The notes beneath the pieces are model-generated. The model searched no databases and was not told where the DNA came from. It worked only from the letters and a program-made list of their open reading frames with translations. From Choristoneura fumiferana (lineage: Eukaryota > Arthropoda > Insecta > Lepidoptera > Tortricidae), in NCBI RefSeq assembly GCF_025370935.1, contig NC_133476.1:11911411-11975410 (forward strand): a DNA stretch of 64,000 bases, written 5' to 3'. Positions 60,901 through 64,000 of this stretch are shown piece by piece (position 1 is the stretch's first letter; each line of letters begins with the position of its first letter). The position numbers and the translations under genes are program-made.

Positions 60901-61907
60901 CCTTGTACGAGTACTACATTTTAACACGGCACGTGAAATAGAAACTTGTAAAATAAAGTAGGTATCAATGTTGACAGTAACAACTATTCCAGATAGCAAA
61001 ATGGGTGTGCCTCGGTTGCGGCGCTGTGTCGTTTGCGCTGATATTCGCGGTGGAGCGGTTGGGCCCGGTTCTCCAGCTGGCCCTCTCCTTTAACGGCATG
61101 GTGGGAGGCGTTACCCTCGGCCTGTTCACTTTGGGCATGCTGTTCCCGTGGGCTAACGCTAAGGTAAGATTGTGTATTTGTTATACGTATGGCGACTGGC
61201 ATGGTAGCTAGTCCCAGTTTTAGAAGTCCGTTGAAGTCTTCCGTACTCAATAATTTGGGTCTAAATAAAGGTAAAGGGCAGCGTTTCGATAAATTTAAGT
61301 ACATTTGAATTCCTCTTGAGTAATTAAGTAAAAAATGCTAACGATTTTGTGTGACATATTATATCTCTTCTAAGTCGTTCTCGTGACAGAGTGGTCGCGG
61401 TCGTGGTTGATGACCAAATTACAGTTAACCTTCATGACGACTTCAAAAAATAGTTTGGTGGTGATTGCTTGTAATCCACATCGCAATGCTGGATTTAGGA
61501 GTTCACAGTTGGCAATTGAGAGTGCTTCTCCCTATTCTCCCATCAGTAAATTTCAAAAACTTATTGTTTTGGCTCATAAAGTCACCAGCACCAAAATCTG
61601 ATACAACAAAATGTGCATAAATATTTGACACGACTCTTTTTCTATATGGGGCGGGACTAGGACTATATTTCTATATATACGGTAGACGTGTCAGATATTT
61701 TTGCACGCTCCGCTGTGTCAGATATTAATGTAGGTGACTGCCTGTGGTGCAGGGCGCCGTGGCGGGCGGCACGGTGGGGCTGCTGGTGGTGCTGGCGGCG
61801 TGCGGCGGCGCGCAGCTGTCGGCGCTGGTGCCGCGCCGGCTGCCCGCCTCCGTGGCCGGCTGCCCCGCCGCTTACAACCTCACCGACGCCTTCGCTGTGC
61901 ACCCGGC
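25499..61907 (+). CDS. SLC5-family sodium:solute symporter (monocarboxylate/multivitamin transporter-like), 3' end outside window
   Basis: Plasma-membrane sodium-coupled uptake carrier. Exons: 25499-25558 (proposed), 39111-39391, 39485-39650, 40987-41098, 46373-46440, 47501-47655, 52810-53053, 58062-58177, 60445-60548, 60997-61163, 61753-61907; all phases agree, giving 542 codons. Family blocks in order: FHWEDYSVLATMLIVSCAIG, DDFLLGGSSMGTFPMALSLA, LLGNPAEMYIGGAQFW, LYLPVFMRLRLTSCYEYL, YTAVAVYAPALALSDV, GGMKAVIMTDTFQ, DPNPTVRHSFWSV, NQASVQKYLSVERIAQAR, FFVAGIFAASLGTVASTLNS, GPVLQLALSFNGMVGG, GLFTLGMLFPWANAKGA. About twelve membrane helices are expected; SLC5A8-like proteins have about 610 residues, so the last 60-70 are missing on the right. 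Substrate cannot be told; SLC5A6/A8/A12-like is the best group. GC-rich exons 6, 8 and 11 contrast with AT-rich introns. Confidence 0.9.
25880..26062 (-). mobile_element. Retroposon tail variant
   Basis: CGGCATCACGCGTGAACGGC, TGGACCGATTTCGCTAATTC and GGGGGCGAAGCCGCGAGCAC: the variant tail with 'aaccggctggaccgatttcg', reversed. Confidence 0.6.
26063..27340. other. SLC5 intron 1, unassigned part
   Basis: No exon with good splice sites and no repeat shared inside the window. A short CT run lies at 26281-26292. Confidence 0.4.
27346..27535. mobile_element. CTCACTC/GAGTGAG element with GGGCTA hairpin (copy 1)
   Basis: Left part AACTCACGTCTCAAATCGAG, GC-rich middle GCAGCAGCCGCCGAGTCGCG, hairpin GGGCTACGGATTAGCCC, right part TCGATTTAAGACGTGAATTA, TCCGGGGCAATATCATTTAA, then GAGTGAG. 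Other copies: 49785-49960 and 59105-59215. The ATAACTCACGTCT...AGACGTGAATTAT parts are themselves inverted. Non-autonomous DNA element by its shape. Confidence 0.7.
28470..28770 (+). repeat. Repeat-like segment with stem-loop
   Basis: CAGTTGTTAGACACC...GTCTAACAACTG forms a strong stem at 28489-28535; then TCTGAAGATGAGCTCTGGTT, GAGTTCGAAACGCGTCAGTG. The last phrase has the style of Penelope-like element termini (compare GCCGAAACGCCGAGG near 45605), but the assignment is tentative. Confidence 0.4.
29330..29415 (-). mobile_element. 'gggttccg' repeat fragment
   Basis: CAGCCCCGTGACAAACAGAC, AGGCGGACAGCGAAGC and TATGGAACCCTAAAAAGGG: the reversed start of the family seen at 37390, 52166, 55161 and 63545. 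Confidence 0.6.
29860..30560 (+). mobile_element. Repeat carrying a 509-bp nested element
   Basis: Left part CAGAGGTAAGACCACGTTAG, TCATCCCCGAAAACCCCTAC, ATGGAGCCGTTTTCGTGATC; right part AAAAGAATTGCTCGTTTAAA. An uninterrupted relative lies at 42500-42655, where the two parts are joined. The interruption is 30004-30512. Confidence 0.7.
30004..30512. mobile_element. Non-autonomous element, TTTCATCACAC...AATGTACTATT family (copy 1)
   Basis: About 509 bp. It contains two similar units (TCATGAAACCCGTGGTCGGT and TCATGAAGCCCAAGGTCGGT), a GC-rich middle (30195-30300) and an end hairpin with GGGCGGTACTAGAATTACGA and the inverse CGTTCGTAATTCC...ACCGCCC. Copy 2 at 46915-47409 shows the same order. Partial relatives lie at 30715-30815, 56015-56165 and 56930-57030. 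Confidence 0.75.
30928..32205 (+). pseudogene. Mariner transposase, inactive
   Basis: A DD34D-type mariner. MTGDETWVCCFEPE carries the first Asp; after a frameshift near 31750, VLHHDNASAHSA carries the second, and 34 residues later the third Asp is replaced by Asn in YSPDLLPCNFF. A further frameshift precedes WFQRMQKC and the stop at 32182-32184. The N-terminal part (31090-31336) is recognisable but broken; about 85 unrelated bases (31337-31420) interrupt it. The left end may be GGGAGGGGCATACTGAAAGT at 30929; no matching right inverted repeat was found. In SLC5 intron 1, same strand. Confidence 0.88.
32563..32840 (-). mobile_element. LINE-like 3' tail, longer copy
   Basis: T-run, ATACGACTGGATGGCAAACG, GTCTCCTGATGGTAAGAGAT, GGTATTGCAGACGCGTTGCC, then CGCCGAAACACAACAATGCA and GGCGGACCTTGCACAAGGTC. 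Same family as 2333-2460. Confidence 0.72.
33142..33322. mobile_element. GC-rich foldback MITE, 181 bp
   Basis: Left arm GGCTGCGGCTCCACTGAGGC, GGAGACGAGCGGAGCG; right arm the complement ending GGAGCCGCAGCC. The middle mirrors CGTGTAGGAATCGACCAAT. Target duplication not resolved. Confidence 0.82.
33822..33932. mobile_element. TA-flanked MITE (CAGTCACC family)
   Basis: 111 bp from CAGTCACCTGCATTAATACC to TGTTGGTGACTG, with TA on both sides (33820-33821 and 33933-33934). TA duplication and CAGT ends fit a Tc1/mariner-type non-autonomous element. Confidence 0.82.
34100..35540. repeat. AT-rich patch with repeated 'cattttcgtggtc' words
   Basis: The phrase GAGTTCTACTCGTGGTTTTT + TGTGACATCTTAAGTATG occurs at 34124 and again at 35449, about 1.3 kb apart. 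Between them short variants recur: CTCATTTTCGTAGG, GTCATTTTCGTTACG, TTTCGTGGTCATC, GTCATTTTCGTGGTC, CTTTTTCGTGGTC, CTCATTTTCGTTACC. No coding frame. Origin unknown. Confidence 0.6.
36230..36700 (-). pseudogene. Non-LTR retrotransposon 3' end with ORF C-terminus
   Basis: The minus-strand frame 36678-36451 includes AVACVDDFYAMMRKK, FIGRRVMGSPNSILRVLAGR and HWVTALIN, resembling the region after the reverse transcriptase in Jockey/CR1-type LINEs of insects. It is followed by an A/T-rich 3' UTR ending in TTCAATTCAATTCAATATAT. A 5'-truncated copy; the subfamily is a guess. Confidence 0.6.
36702..36740 (+). mobile_element. Retroposon tail fragment ('cccgcgactt' family)
   Basis: TTAGCTTTTGCCCGCGACTT then CGTTCGCGTGGAAT, diverging afterwards. 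Confidence 0.6.
37375..37720 (+). mobile_element. 'gggttccg'-type repeat
   Basis: TTTCGTACCTCAAAAAGAAA, GGAGCCCTTATAGAATCACT, CCGTCCGTCCGTCTGTCTGT, and AAGGTAGCTCTTATAGCACG. The ending is shared with 63590-63625. Confidence 0.6.
38200..38820 (+). repeat. Diverged tandem array, unit about 135-150 bp
   Basis: At least four units, each with AAGTGCCTAAATGCCGAGTT-like text, GATTCATCGATTTATCTT, TTCCATATAAACTTTCATCC and CCCTATTTCA. The CATCGATTTAT word falls near 38314, 38466, 38614 and (decayed) 38747. The array runs directly into the retroposon tail at 38825-38975, so it may be the repeated body of that element. Confidence 0.75.
38825..38975 (+). mobile_element. Retroposon tail ('cccgcgactt' family, 3' half)
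   Basis: CGATAAAAGATAGCCTATGT, AATCTCATTAAAATCGGGTC, AGCGGTTTAGGCGTGAAAGC, AGACAGACAG, TCATTTATAATATTA. It lies 136 bases upstream of SLC5 exon 39111-39391. Confidence 0.7.
39780..40600. other. SLC5 intron 3, unassigned part
   Basis: AT-rich; no exon, RNA gene or shared repeat recognised. Confidence 0.4.
40600..40986. repeat. Degenerate word repeat (atttgatgatcaatattattttc) ending at a splice acceptor
   Basis: Variants: ATTTGATGATCAATATTATTTTCC (about 40688), the same word ending ...TTTTCG (about 40811), TATTTGGTGGTTTAATATTA (about 40873), ATTAGATGATCAATAAAATC (about 40936). The last variant, AATAGTATTATTTTCAG, is the acceptor of SLC5 exon 40987-41098. Confidence 0.65.
41099..42490. other. 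SLC5 intron 4, unassigned part
   Basis: AT-rich; nothing recognised on either strand. Confidence 0.4.
42495..42665 (+). mobile_element. Uninterrupted relative of the 29860-30560 repeat
   Basis: CCCAGAAATAAGACCAAGCT, GGATCCCCGAAAACCCCCAC, TCGTTGGAGCCATTTCCGAG, then directly ATACAAGAATTGGTCGTTTA. It represents the empty site for the element at 30004-30512. Confidence 0.65.
42670..44020. other. SLC5 intron 4, unassigned part
   Basis: No exon, RNA gene or shared repeat recognised. Confidence 0.4.
44130..44345. repeat. Degenerate word repeat (gcagattttcgtttcg), copy 2
   Basis: GGTGACCTGTCGTTTTGCCG, GCAGATTTTCGTTTCG, GGCAGATTTTTCTTTTTGC, GCGATAAGCAGATTTACGTT. This is the reverse complement, in order, of 23150-23345. 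An open frame across it is an accident of the repeat. Confidence 0.65.
45360..46292 (-). mobile_element. Penelope-like element, 5'-truncated
   Basis: Holds the GIY-YIG endonuclease frame (45659-46225) plus a 3' UTR extending to about 45360. The 3' UTR contains the stem-loop CGGCAAC-GTTACA-GTTGCCG (45611-45630). The upstream end is a foldback: 46209-46245 and 46256-46292 are 37-base complements with one mismatch around a 10-base loop. The reverse transcriptase is missing. In SLC5 intron 4, antisense to the gene; the foldback ends 80 bases before exon 46373-46440. Confidence 0.85.
45659..46225 (-). CDS. GIY-YIG endonuclease domain of a Penelope-like retroelement (fragment)
   Basis: 188 codons without a stop. 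The GIY-YIG core is visible: GVYRVDCSCGSSYIGQTKRK (GVY and YIG, with the Cys pair CSC before SSYIGQT, as in Penelope endonucleases), followed by ERVKEHIAAVKN and AIAEHLLESGPNHWI. The C-terminal part repeats SDQVRVVR. In a full element this domain follows the reverse transcriptase and nicks target DNA. The frame is intact, but with no reverse transcriptase the copy cannot move itself. Confidence 0.85.
   Translation of the reverse strand: MVVYTPLSKVAKHIRTPKDVVPFQTPGVYRVDCSCGSSYIGQTKRKIAERVKEHIAAVKNRQVNKSAIAEHLLESGPNHWIELHNPKILSTVRHFYSRMVREAVEIKKHKNFNRDDGYKLSSSWNPVINKCRFRKKCSEGQSDVVRAVYRCDRVTNKSDQVRVVRDTSAGTISDQVRVVRRTRAARQT
46742..47454. mobile_element. TIR element (GGGTCTCCCCA) with nested insertion
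   Basis: Left end GGGTCTCCCCACATCTATCG and right end CGATAGGTTTGGGGAGACCC are inverted; the next inner words (GGAATCGGCTAAAACCGA and TCGGCTAAAGCCGATTCC) also mirror. Flanks are TA(A) and TA(T). Inside is a second hairpin (46814-46907, CGCAATAAGAGCGAAAAAGAC and complement) and the nested copy 46915-47409. The right end is 46 bases before SLC5 exon 47501-47655. Confidence 0.75.
46915..47409. mobile_element. Non-autonomous element, TTTCATCACAC...AATGTACTATT family (copy 2)
   Basis: Same order of words as 30004-30512, with a shorter GC-rich middle and a duplicated CCCTCGACCCTCGACC. Nested within 46742-47454. Confidence 0.75.
47714..47990 (+). mobile_element. tRNA-derived SINE, near full length
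   Basis: tRNA-like head GACGACCGGATAGCCAATTG (box A) and GGTTCGATTCCCGGCCGG (box B), body TATGAATAATACGAATGTTT, TTCTCGGGTCTTGGACG, tail ATTGTCCCGTGTAATTTATT and a TTTA-rich end. Other copies at 61939-62187 and 62188-62940. Confidence 0.88.
48522..48730 (+). mobile_element. Retroposon tail ('cccgcgactt' family), near full length
   Basis: TACTAGCTGTTGCCCGCAAG, TCCCGTGGGAACTGTG, CTTACGTCCTTCCCCGGGAC, AATCGATTCAGCGGTTTAGA, AACAAACAAACAGACTTAC, TTTCGCATCT. Confidence 0.8.
49582..50445. mobile_element. Large inverted-repeat element (864 bp) with nested insertion
   Basis: Left arm from 49582 (ATCCCATCAAAAACATAAAT, GTTGTTGACTTCAACGACAA, AGATCTAAATGGGTGCCAAG, GTCAGTCCTGAAA) and right arm 50302-50445, its diverged complement. 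Inner parts also mirror (GACTTGGCAGTTTTCATATA at 50050; the complement near 50205-50240). The left arm is broken by the CTCACTC element at 49785-49960. Confidence 0.75.
49785..49960. mobile_element. CTCACTC element with GGGCTA hairpin (copy 2)
   Basis: GAGACTCACTCATTTTAAAT at the left, GC-rich GCAGTGCGCGTGTTGCAGCA, hairpin GGGCTACGGGTTAGCCC, then CGATTTAAGACGTGAGTTAT and GGGTCAATATAATTTAAAT. Confidence 0.7.
51291..51421. mobile_element. Foldback element with perfect 48-base arms
   Basis: 51291-51338 (ACTACCATGAGTTTACAGTG...) is exactly complementary to 51374-51421; the loop is 35 bases. The arms show no mismatch, suggesting recent insertion. The left flank is GC-rich (CGCCGCGCCGCGCGGCGTG). 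Confidence 0.85.
51896..51925. repeat. (AT)n microsatellite
   Basis: About 30 bases of alternating AT in SLC5 intron 6. Confidence 0.9.
52166..52772 (+). mobile_element. 'agggttccg' repeat, uninterrupted copy
   Basis: TTTTTTAGGGTTCCGGAGCC, CTGTCTGTCTGTCTGTCC, CGTGGCTTTGCTCAGGCACT, a C-run at 52542-52550, AGTAGTTTAAGAGTAAATAG, and CATGTCCGACACACTCTTGG, ending GGCCGGTTTTTATT. It ends 37 bases before SLC5 exon 52810-53053. Confidence 0.75.
53054..54680. other. SLC5 intron 7, unassigned part
   Basis: Very AT-rich with long A and T runs; no exon or shared repeat recognised. Confidence 0.4.
54685..55062. repeat. Degenerate word repeat with TAACC tract
   Basis: TCTTTTGCATAAGTAAAATT, TTTCGCAACATATTTTTTGC, GTCGAAATTGTTTTTCATAA and similar words recur, then GGCGAAGTCGACGGAGCTCC and a TAACCTAACCTAACCTA tract (55044-55060). 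Confidence 0.5.
55161..55925 (+). mobile_element. 'agggttccg' repeat interrupted by a SINE
   Basis: The left part (55161-55422) and right part (about 55752-55925) match the two sides of 52166-52772. Between them is the SINE at 55423-55738; about 180 bases of the repeat are missing at the junction. Confidence 0.75.
55423..55738 (+). mobile_element. tRNA-headed SINE-like repeat (copy 2)
   Basis: GTGACGTCTCTCGATGAGAG, a tRNA-like part GTGTAGGGGTTATAGCACGC with box B-like GGTTTCGATTCCCAGCG, then GTGCATCCATGTCTCAGTTT, TTTCACGGGATACCCGTAAA and an A-rich end. Intact relative of 1155-1595. Confidence 0.72.
56015..56165. mobile_element. Relative of the AATAGTACATTGTG...TTTTCATCACA family
   Basis: AATAGTACATTGTGCATAGA at the left and GATTTTCATCACATTGCGAG at the right, the ends of the 30004-30512 family in opposite orientation, about 150 bp long. 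Confidence 0.55.
56248..56377. mobile_element. Foldback MITE (CAGGGCTAC family, copy 3)
   Basis: CAGGGGCTACAACAAAATTT at the left, GAGTAGTAGCCCCCCCTG at the right, with mirrored CGAAGTTCGTATCG and internal TATTAAATA. Confidence 0.8.
56610..56850 (-). mobile_element. Interspersed repeat, inverse of 22425-22680
   Basis: TGTCTGTCTGTCTG run, then CTAGAAATTTGGAATACTTA, CATCCTGGTAGTCCAGCC, ATAGCATCGACTTGAAATTT. Confidence 0.5.
57186..57331. mobile_element. Foldback MITE, 146 bp
   Basis: Arms of about 65 bases with a few mismatches: AATCTAAATCTTAGTGGTTT, ACATTCACCAGTTACATGCG and the complement (GTGACTGGTGAATGTAAACC, GCTACGATTTAGATT). Confidence 0.82.
57637..57747. mobile_element. Foldback MITE, PIF/Harbinger-like (copy 2, deleted)
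   Basis: Same ends as 93-233, flanked by TAA on both sides; about 30 bases of the right arm are deleted. Confidence 0.85.
58615..59284. mobile_element. TA-flanked TIR element (AGGTCAACCGGGGCTA), 670 bp
   Basis: Left end AGGTCAACCGGGGCTATGTC and right end GCATTAGCCCCGGTTGACCT, flanked by TA at 58613-58614 and 59285-59286. The phrases 'gacgc.atagcccc' recur internally (58804, 58972). No long frame; non-autonomous. Contains the nested element at 59105-59215. Confidence 0.82.
59105..59215. mobile_element. CTCACTC element with GGGCTA hairpin (copy 3, short)
   Basis: GAGGCTCACTCATATTAAAT, GGGCTACGGATTAGCCC, CGATTTAAGACGTGAGTTAT, GGGTCAATATATTTAATAT. The GC-rich middle of the other copies is missing. 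Confidence 0.7.
59290..60190. other. SLC5 intron 8, unassigned part
   Basis: No exon or shared repeat recognised. Confidence 0.4.
60196..60325. mobile_element. TA-flanked MITE (CAGTCAAG family), 130 bp
   Basis: CAGTCAAGTGTAAAAATATC to GCTCTTGACTG, flanked by TA at 60194-60195 and 60326-60327, arms about 55 bases. Its end sequence is also that of the larger element at 62203-62839. Confidence 0.83.
61579..61740. mobile_element. MITE (CAGTCACC family) abutting SLC5 exon 11
   Basis: AAGTCACCAGCACCAAAATC at the left; GTGTCAGATATTAATGTAGG and GTGACTG at the right. Only 12 bases (CCTGTGGTGCAG) separate it from the exon starting at 61753. Confidence 0.75.
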
Positions 61908-61938
61908 GTAAGACTTCTTTAAGTACTTATTTCTTTTC

Positions 61939-62187
61939 TTGGCTACCGAATAGCCAAGCTGTTAGAAATCCCGAATATGAAGCTCCGATATGGGGTAGAT
62001 ATTTGTATGAATAATACGAATGTTTGTTCTCGGGTCTTGGATGTTCAATATGCATTTAAATATGTATTTATCTATATAAGTATGTTTATCCGTTGCCTAG
62101 TGTTCATAGTACAAGCTTTGCTTAGTTTGGGACTAGGTCAATTGGTGTCAAGTGTCCCATGATATTTATTTTTATTTATTTATTTAT
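61939..62187 (+). mobile_element. tRNA-derived SINE, decayed head
   Basis: TTGGCTACCGAATAGCCAAG head without a recognisable box B, then TATGAATAATACGAATGTTT, TTCTCGGGTCTTGGATG, AGTTTGGGACTAGGTCAATT and a TTTA-rich tail. Same family as 47714-47990. Confidence 0.78.
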
Positions 62188-62940
62188 CCGTTACCCATAG
62201 TACAGTTAAGGGTATACGCCATAGCGTCAAATATATGTAAACACCGACCTTATGGTTAGTGGCATAAACGTATATGTCGGCGGCCGATCGTAAAATCCGC
62301 CAGATCTCAAAATTCCTAGGCATATCATGAAATGGCGCCATTTCATGATATGCCTAAAAGTTGGCCAGGCATATCACGATGTACCTTAGAAACAATACCG
62401 TAGATCGATTAGAGCAACGCATTCCTCAATATTCCTAGCTCTATACCGGGCTCATCGTGATATGCCGAAAAAAGAAAAATGTAGGTACCTACGACGAGCG
62501 AAGCCAGACAACGCACGAGCCGAGCGAGCGAAGCGATATTCATGATATGCCTAGGAATTTCATGATCTGCCTAAACTGGCCAAATCATGAAATGGCGGCG
62601 TTACATGACATGCCTAGGAATTTCATGATTTGCCTAAACGTCACTAGGCAAATCGTTAAACATTAGGTTTTGATCGATATGGCGGATGTTCCTTCCTTAT
62701 GGATTCATGAAATGGCGCCATTTCACGATATGCCTAGGAATTTCGTGATTTGGTGGATTTTACGATCAGCAGCCGACACAATAGATATTTTTGACGCCTT
62801 GATAACGCAACGCACATATTATATTTATGCCCTTGACTGTACAAGCGCTTTGCTTTGTTTGGGACTAGGTCAATTGGTGTCAATACTGTCAATTGTCCCA
62901 TATACTTACTACCTATTTGTTTTTATTTAATATTTTATTC
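62188..62940 (+). mobile_element. SINE fragment split by a 637-bp insertion
   Basis: CCGTTACCCATAG (62188-62200) and CAAGCGCTTTGCTTTGTTTG (from 62842) are consecutive in the neighbouring SINE; between them lies 62203-62839 with a TA on each side. Confidence 0.72.
62203..62839. mobile_element. TA-flanked composite foldback element, 637 bp
   Basis: Ends CAGTTAAGGGTATA and TATGCCCTTGACTG; inner inverted words GGCGGCCGATCGTAAAATCC and GGATTTTACGATCAGCAGCC. The interior is built of repeated words: CATGATATGCCTAGGAATTT, CATGATTTGCCTAA, and the palindrome ATGAAATGGCGCCATTTCAT (62329-62348 and again near 62706). No coding frame. Confidence 0.75.
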
Positions 62941-63177
62941 AATGCGTTAGAGCTACATATAAGGCGCCCTTGCTCTTAGAAATCACCAAATGCACGAGTT
63001 AACTACTTCCAAATATTATATACCCAAATCACTAGAGGTCTGTCCATAAAATTTGAAGAGTTCCCTCGATTTATCCCAAGATTTACTTGATTCAGACTTG
63101 GTGACAATAGGGGTAATGGTTATACGTGACACGTGATGTTCACTGCCGAAAAAAATCGGTTTATAAGTGGCGGAGTT

Positions 63178-63330
63178 CTGAAGTCAAAGTCAAAGTCAAA
63201 ATATCTTTCAATTTAGGCTATAACAAGCACTTATGAATGTCAAAAAAAATCTACCACTGGTTCGGAAAAACCTCTGTTGAGAAGAATCCGGCAAGAAACT
63301 CAACATAAAACATAAAACAACTGAATCACT
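63178..63330 (-). mobile_element. Non-LTR retrotransposon 3' end fragment
   Basis: GTCAAAGTCAAAGTCAAAAT, GGCTATAACAAGCACTTATG, CTACCACTGGTTCGGAAAAA, AGAATCCGGCAAGAAACTCA: a common lepidopteran LINE 3' UTR in reverse, with the simple-repeat tail at the left. Confidence 0.6.
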
Positions 63331-63544
63331 TTGAACAATCACTTTGCTCACCCGCGACATGAGTAACTCCTGATTCAATAGATTATTTTTGAAATCAGAT
63401 AAAAAAAATTCAACCGCACTCGAAAATCTCAAGGTGACGTTTTTTTGCAAGTTTGTGGTTCTCTCACCCTTGCGTCAAACTCAAATCGCCAGATTATTAA
63501 AATGCACACTTTTTTACCACGAGTACTTAATTCCAGCTACCGTT

Positions 63545-63625
63545 TGTAGGGTTCCGTACGCGAAAAGGAAAAAACGGAACCTTCATGGAATCACTTTACT
63601 ATGAAGGTAGCTCTTATAGCACAAT
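63545..63625 (+). mobile_element. 'gggttccg' repeat fragment
   Basis: TAGGGTTCCGTACGCGAAAA, GGAACCTTCATGGAATCACT, AAGGTAGCTCTTATAGCAC. Confidence 0.65.
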
Positions 63626-63699
63626 CAACTCCTGTAGGTTTAGCAGATATAGATAAATCCCGTTAGTTAAATACAAGTATTGTTTGACATTAAATTTTT

Positions 63700-64000
63700 T
63701 TGATATTGTACTGACATTTATAGGTTTCGCTTTATAACAAATTTAGTAAATTGACATAATAAATAATCTCATCAAATAATAAAAATTCGGTACAAAATAA
63801 CAAAATACAATATTTAACTTAAATTTCTCCACATACATAACATAACTAACAAACTACCTACATGAAATAAAAAACGTACATAAAATAAAAATAGAACCTA
63901 AAACTAAAAAAAAAATACAAAAAGAGTACCCCTTAGGCAAGGTCCCGAAGATGCTGGCAGCGTTTCCTCTTTGAATAGCTAGGCTAATTCTTTGTCCGAG
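63700..64000 (-). mobile_element. Non-LTR retrotransposon 3' UTR running off the window
   Basis: A/T-rich 3' UTR (ATTTAACTTAAATTTCTCCA, CATACATAACATAACTAACA) leading to CAAGGTCCCGAAGATGCTGG and TTTGTCCGAG at the edge, in the style of R1/CR1-type LINEs. The coding part would lie to the right. Confidence 0.5.

Noticed and set aside
61663..61922. Low-complexity frames on both strands near 61.7-61.9 kb
   Set aside because: Alternative frames of SLC5 exon 61753-61907; the true frame is fixed by phase and family motifs.
1..64000. CRISPR array, operon or bacterial gene cluster
   Set aside because: No regularly spaced identical repeats; genes are intron-bearing and eukaryotic throughout.

Overview
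This window looks like nuclear DNA of a moth or butterfly (Lepidoptera). It is AT-rich, genes are intron-bearing with GT-AG splice sites, intergenic and intronic DNA is packed with GTAGGTACCTAC-like words, and the interspersed repeats are of the lepidopteran kind: foldback MITEs, tRNA-headed SINEs, RTE-type LINE remnants, a Penelope-like element and a mariner. Species cannot be fixed from sequence alone. I assembled gene models by hand from reading frame, splice sites and exon phase; they are unconfirmed by transcripts.

Layout. 0.5-0.8 kb: two possible minus-strand exons of an unrecognised gene. 1.8-3.1 kb (+): the last three exons of a glycerol kinase with a hydrophobic C-terminal anchor; one exon carries an apparent one-base deletion. 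3.5-5.6 kb (-): complete RTCB tRNA ligase (506 aa, five exons, all catalytic residues present). 6.1-6.6 kb (+): NDUFB11, a complex I accessory subunit (143 aa), divergent from RTCB over about 0.5 kb. 7.3-10.4 kb (-): a 281-aa beta-propeller (WD-like) protein in five exons. 13.9-19.1 kb (-): a Tweedle-type (DUF243) cuticle protein, three exons, with a TATA box. 25.5 kb to beyond the right edge (+): a long SLC5-family sodium:solute symporter gene; eleven exons are placed (542 codons so far), the 3' end lies outside the window.

The rest is repeat. The SLC5 introns hold a mariner with three reading-frame breaks and a lost third catalytic Asp, a 5'-truncated Penelope-like GIY-YIG fragment ending in an inverted foldback, several nested MITEs with identifiable empty sites, SINEs, a tandem array of about 145-bp units, and patches of degenerate repeated words. 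Several of these elements end within 12-80 bases of SLC5 3' splice sites.

The genes do not form one pathway: glycerol phosphorylation, tRNA splicing/RNA repair, respiration, cuticle formation and solute uptake are simply neighbours. I found no evidence of a novel defence, biosynthetic or other multigene system. The observations most worth checking are the glycerol kinase frameshift, the crowding of repeats at SLC5 splice acceptors, the Penelope foldback and the unidentified small exons.
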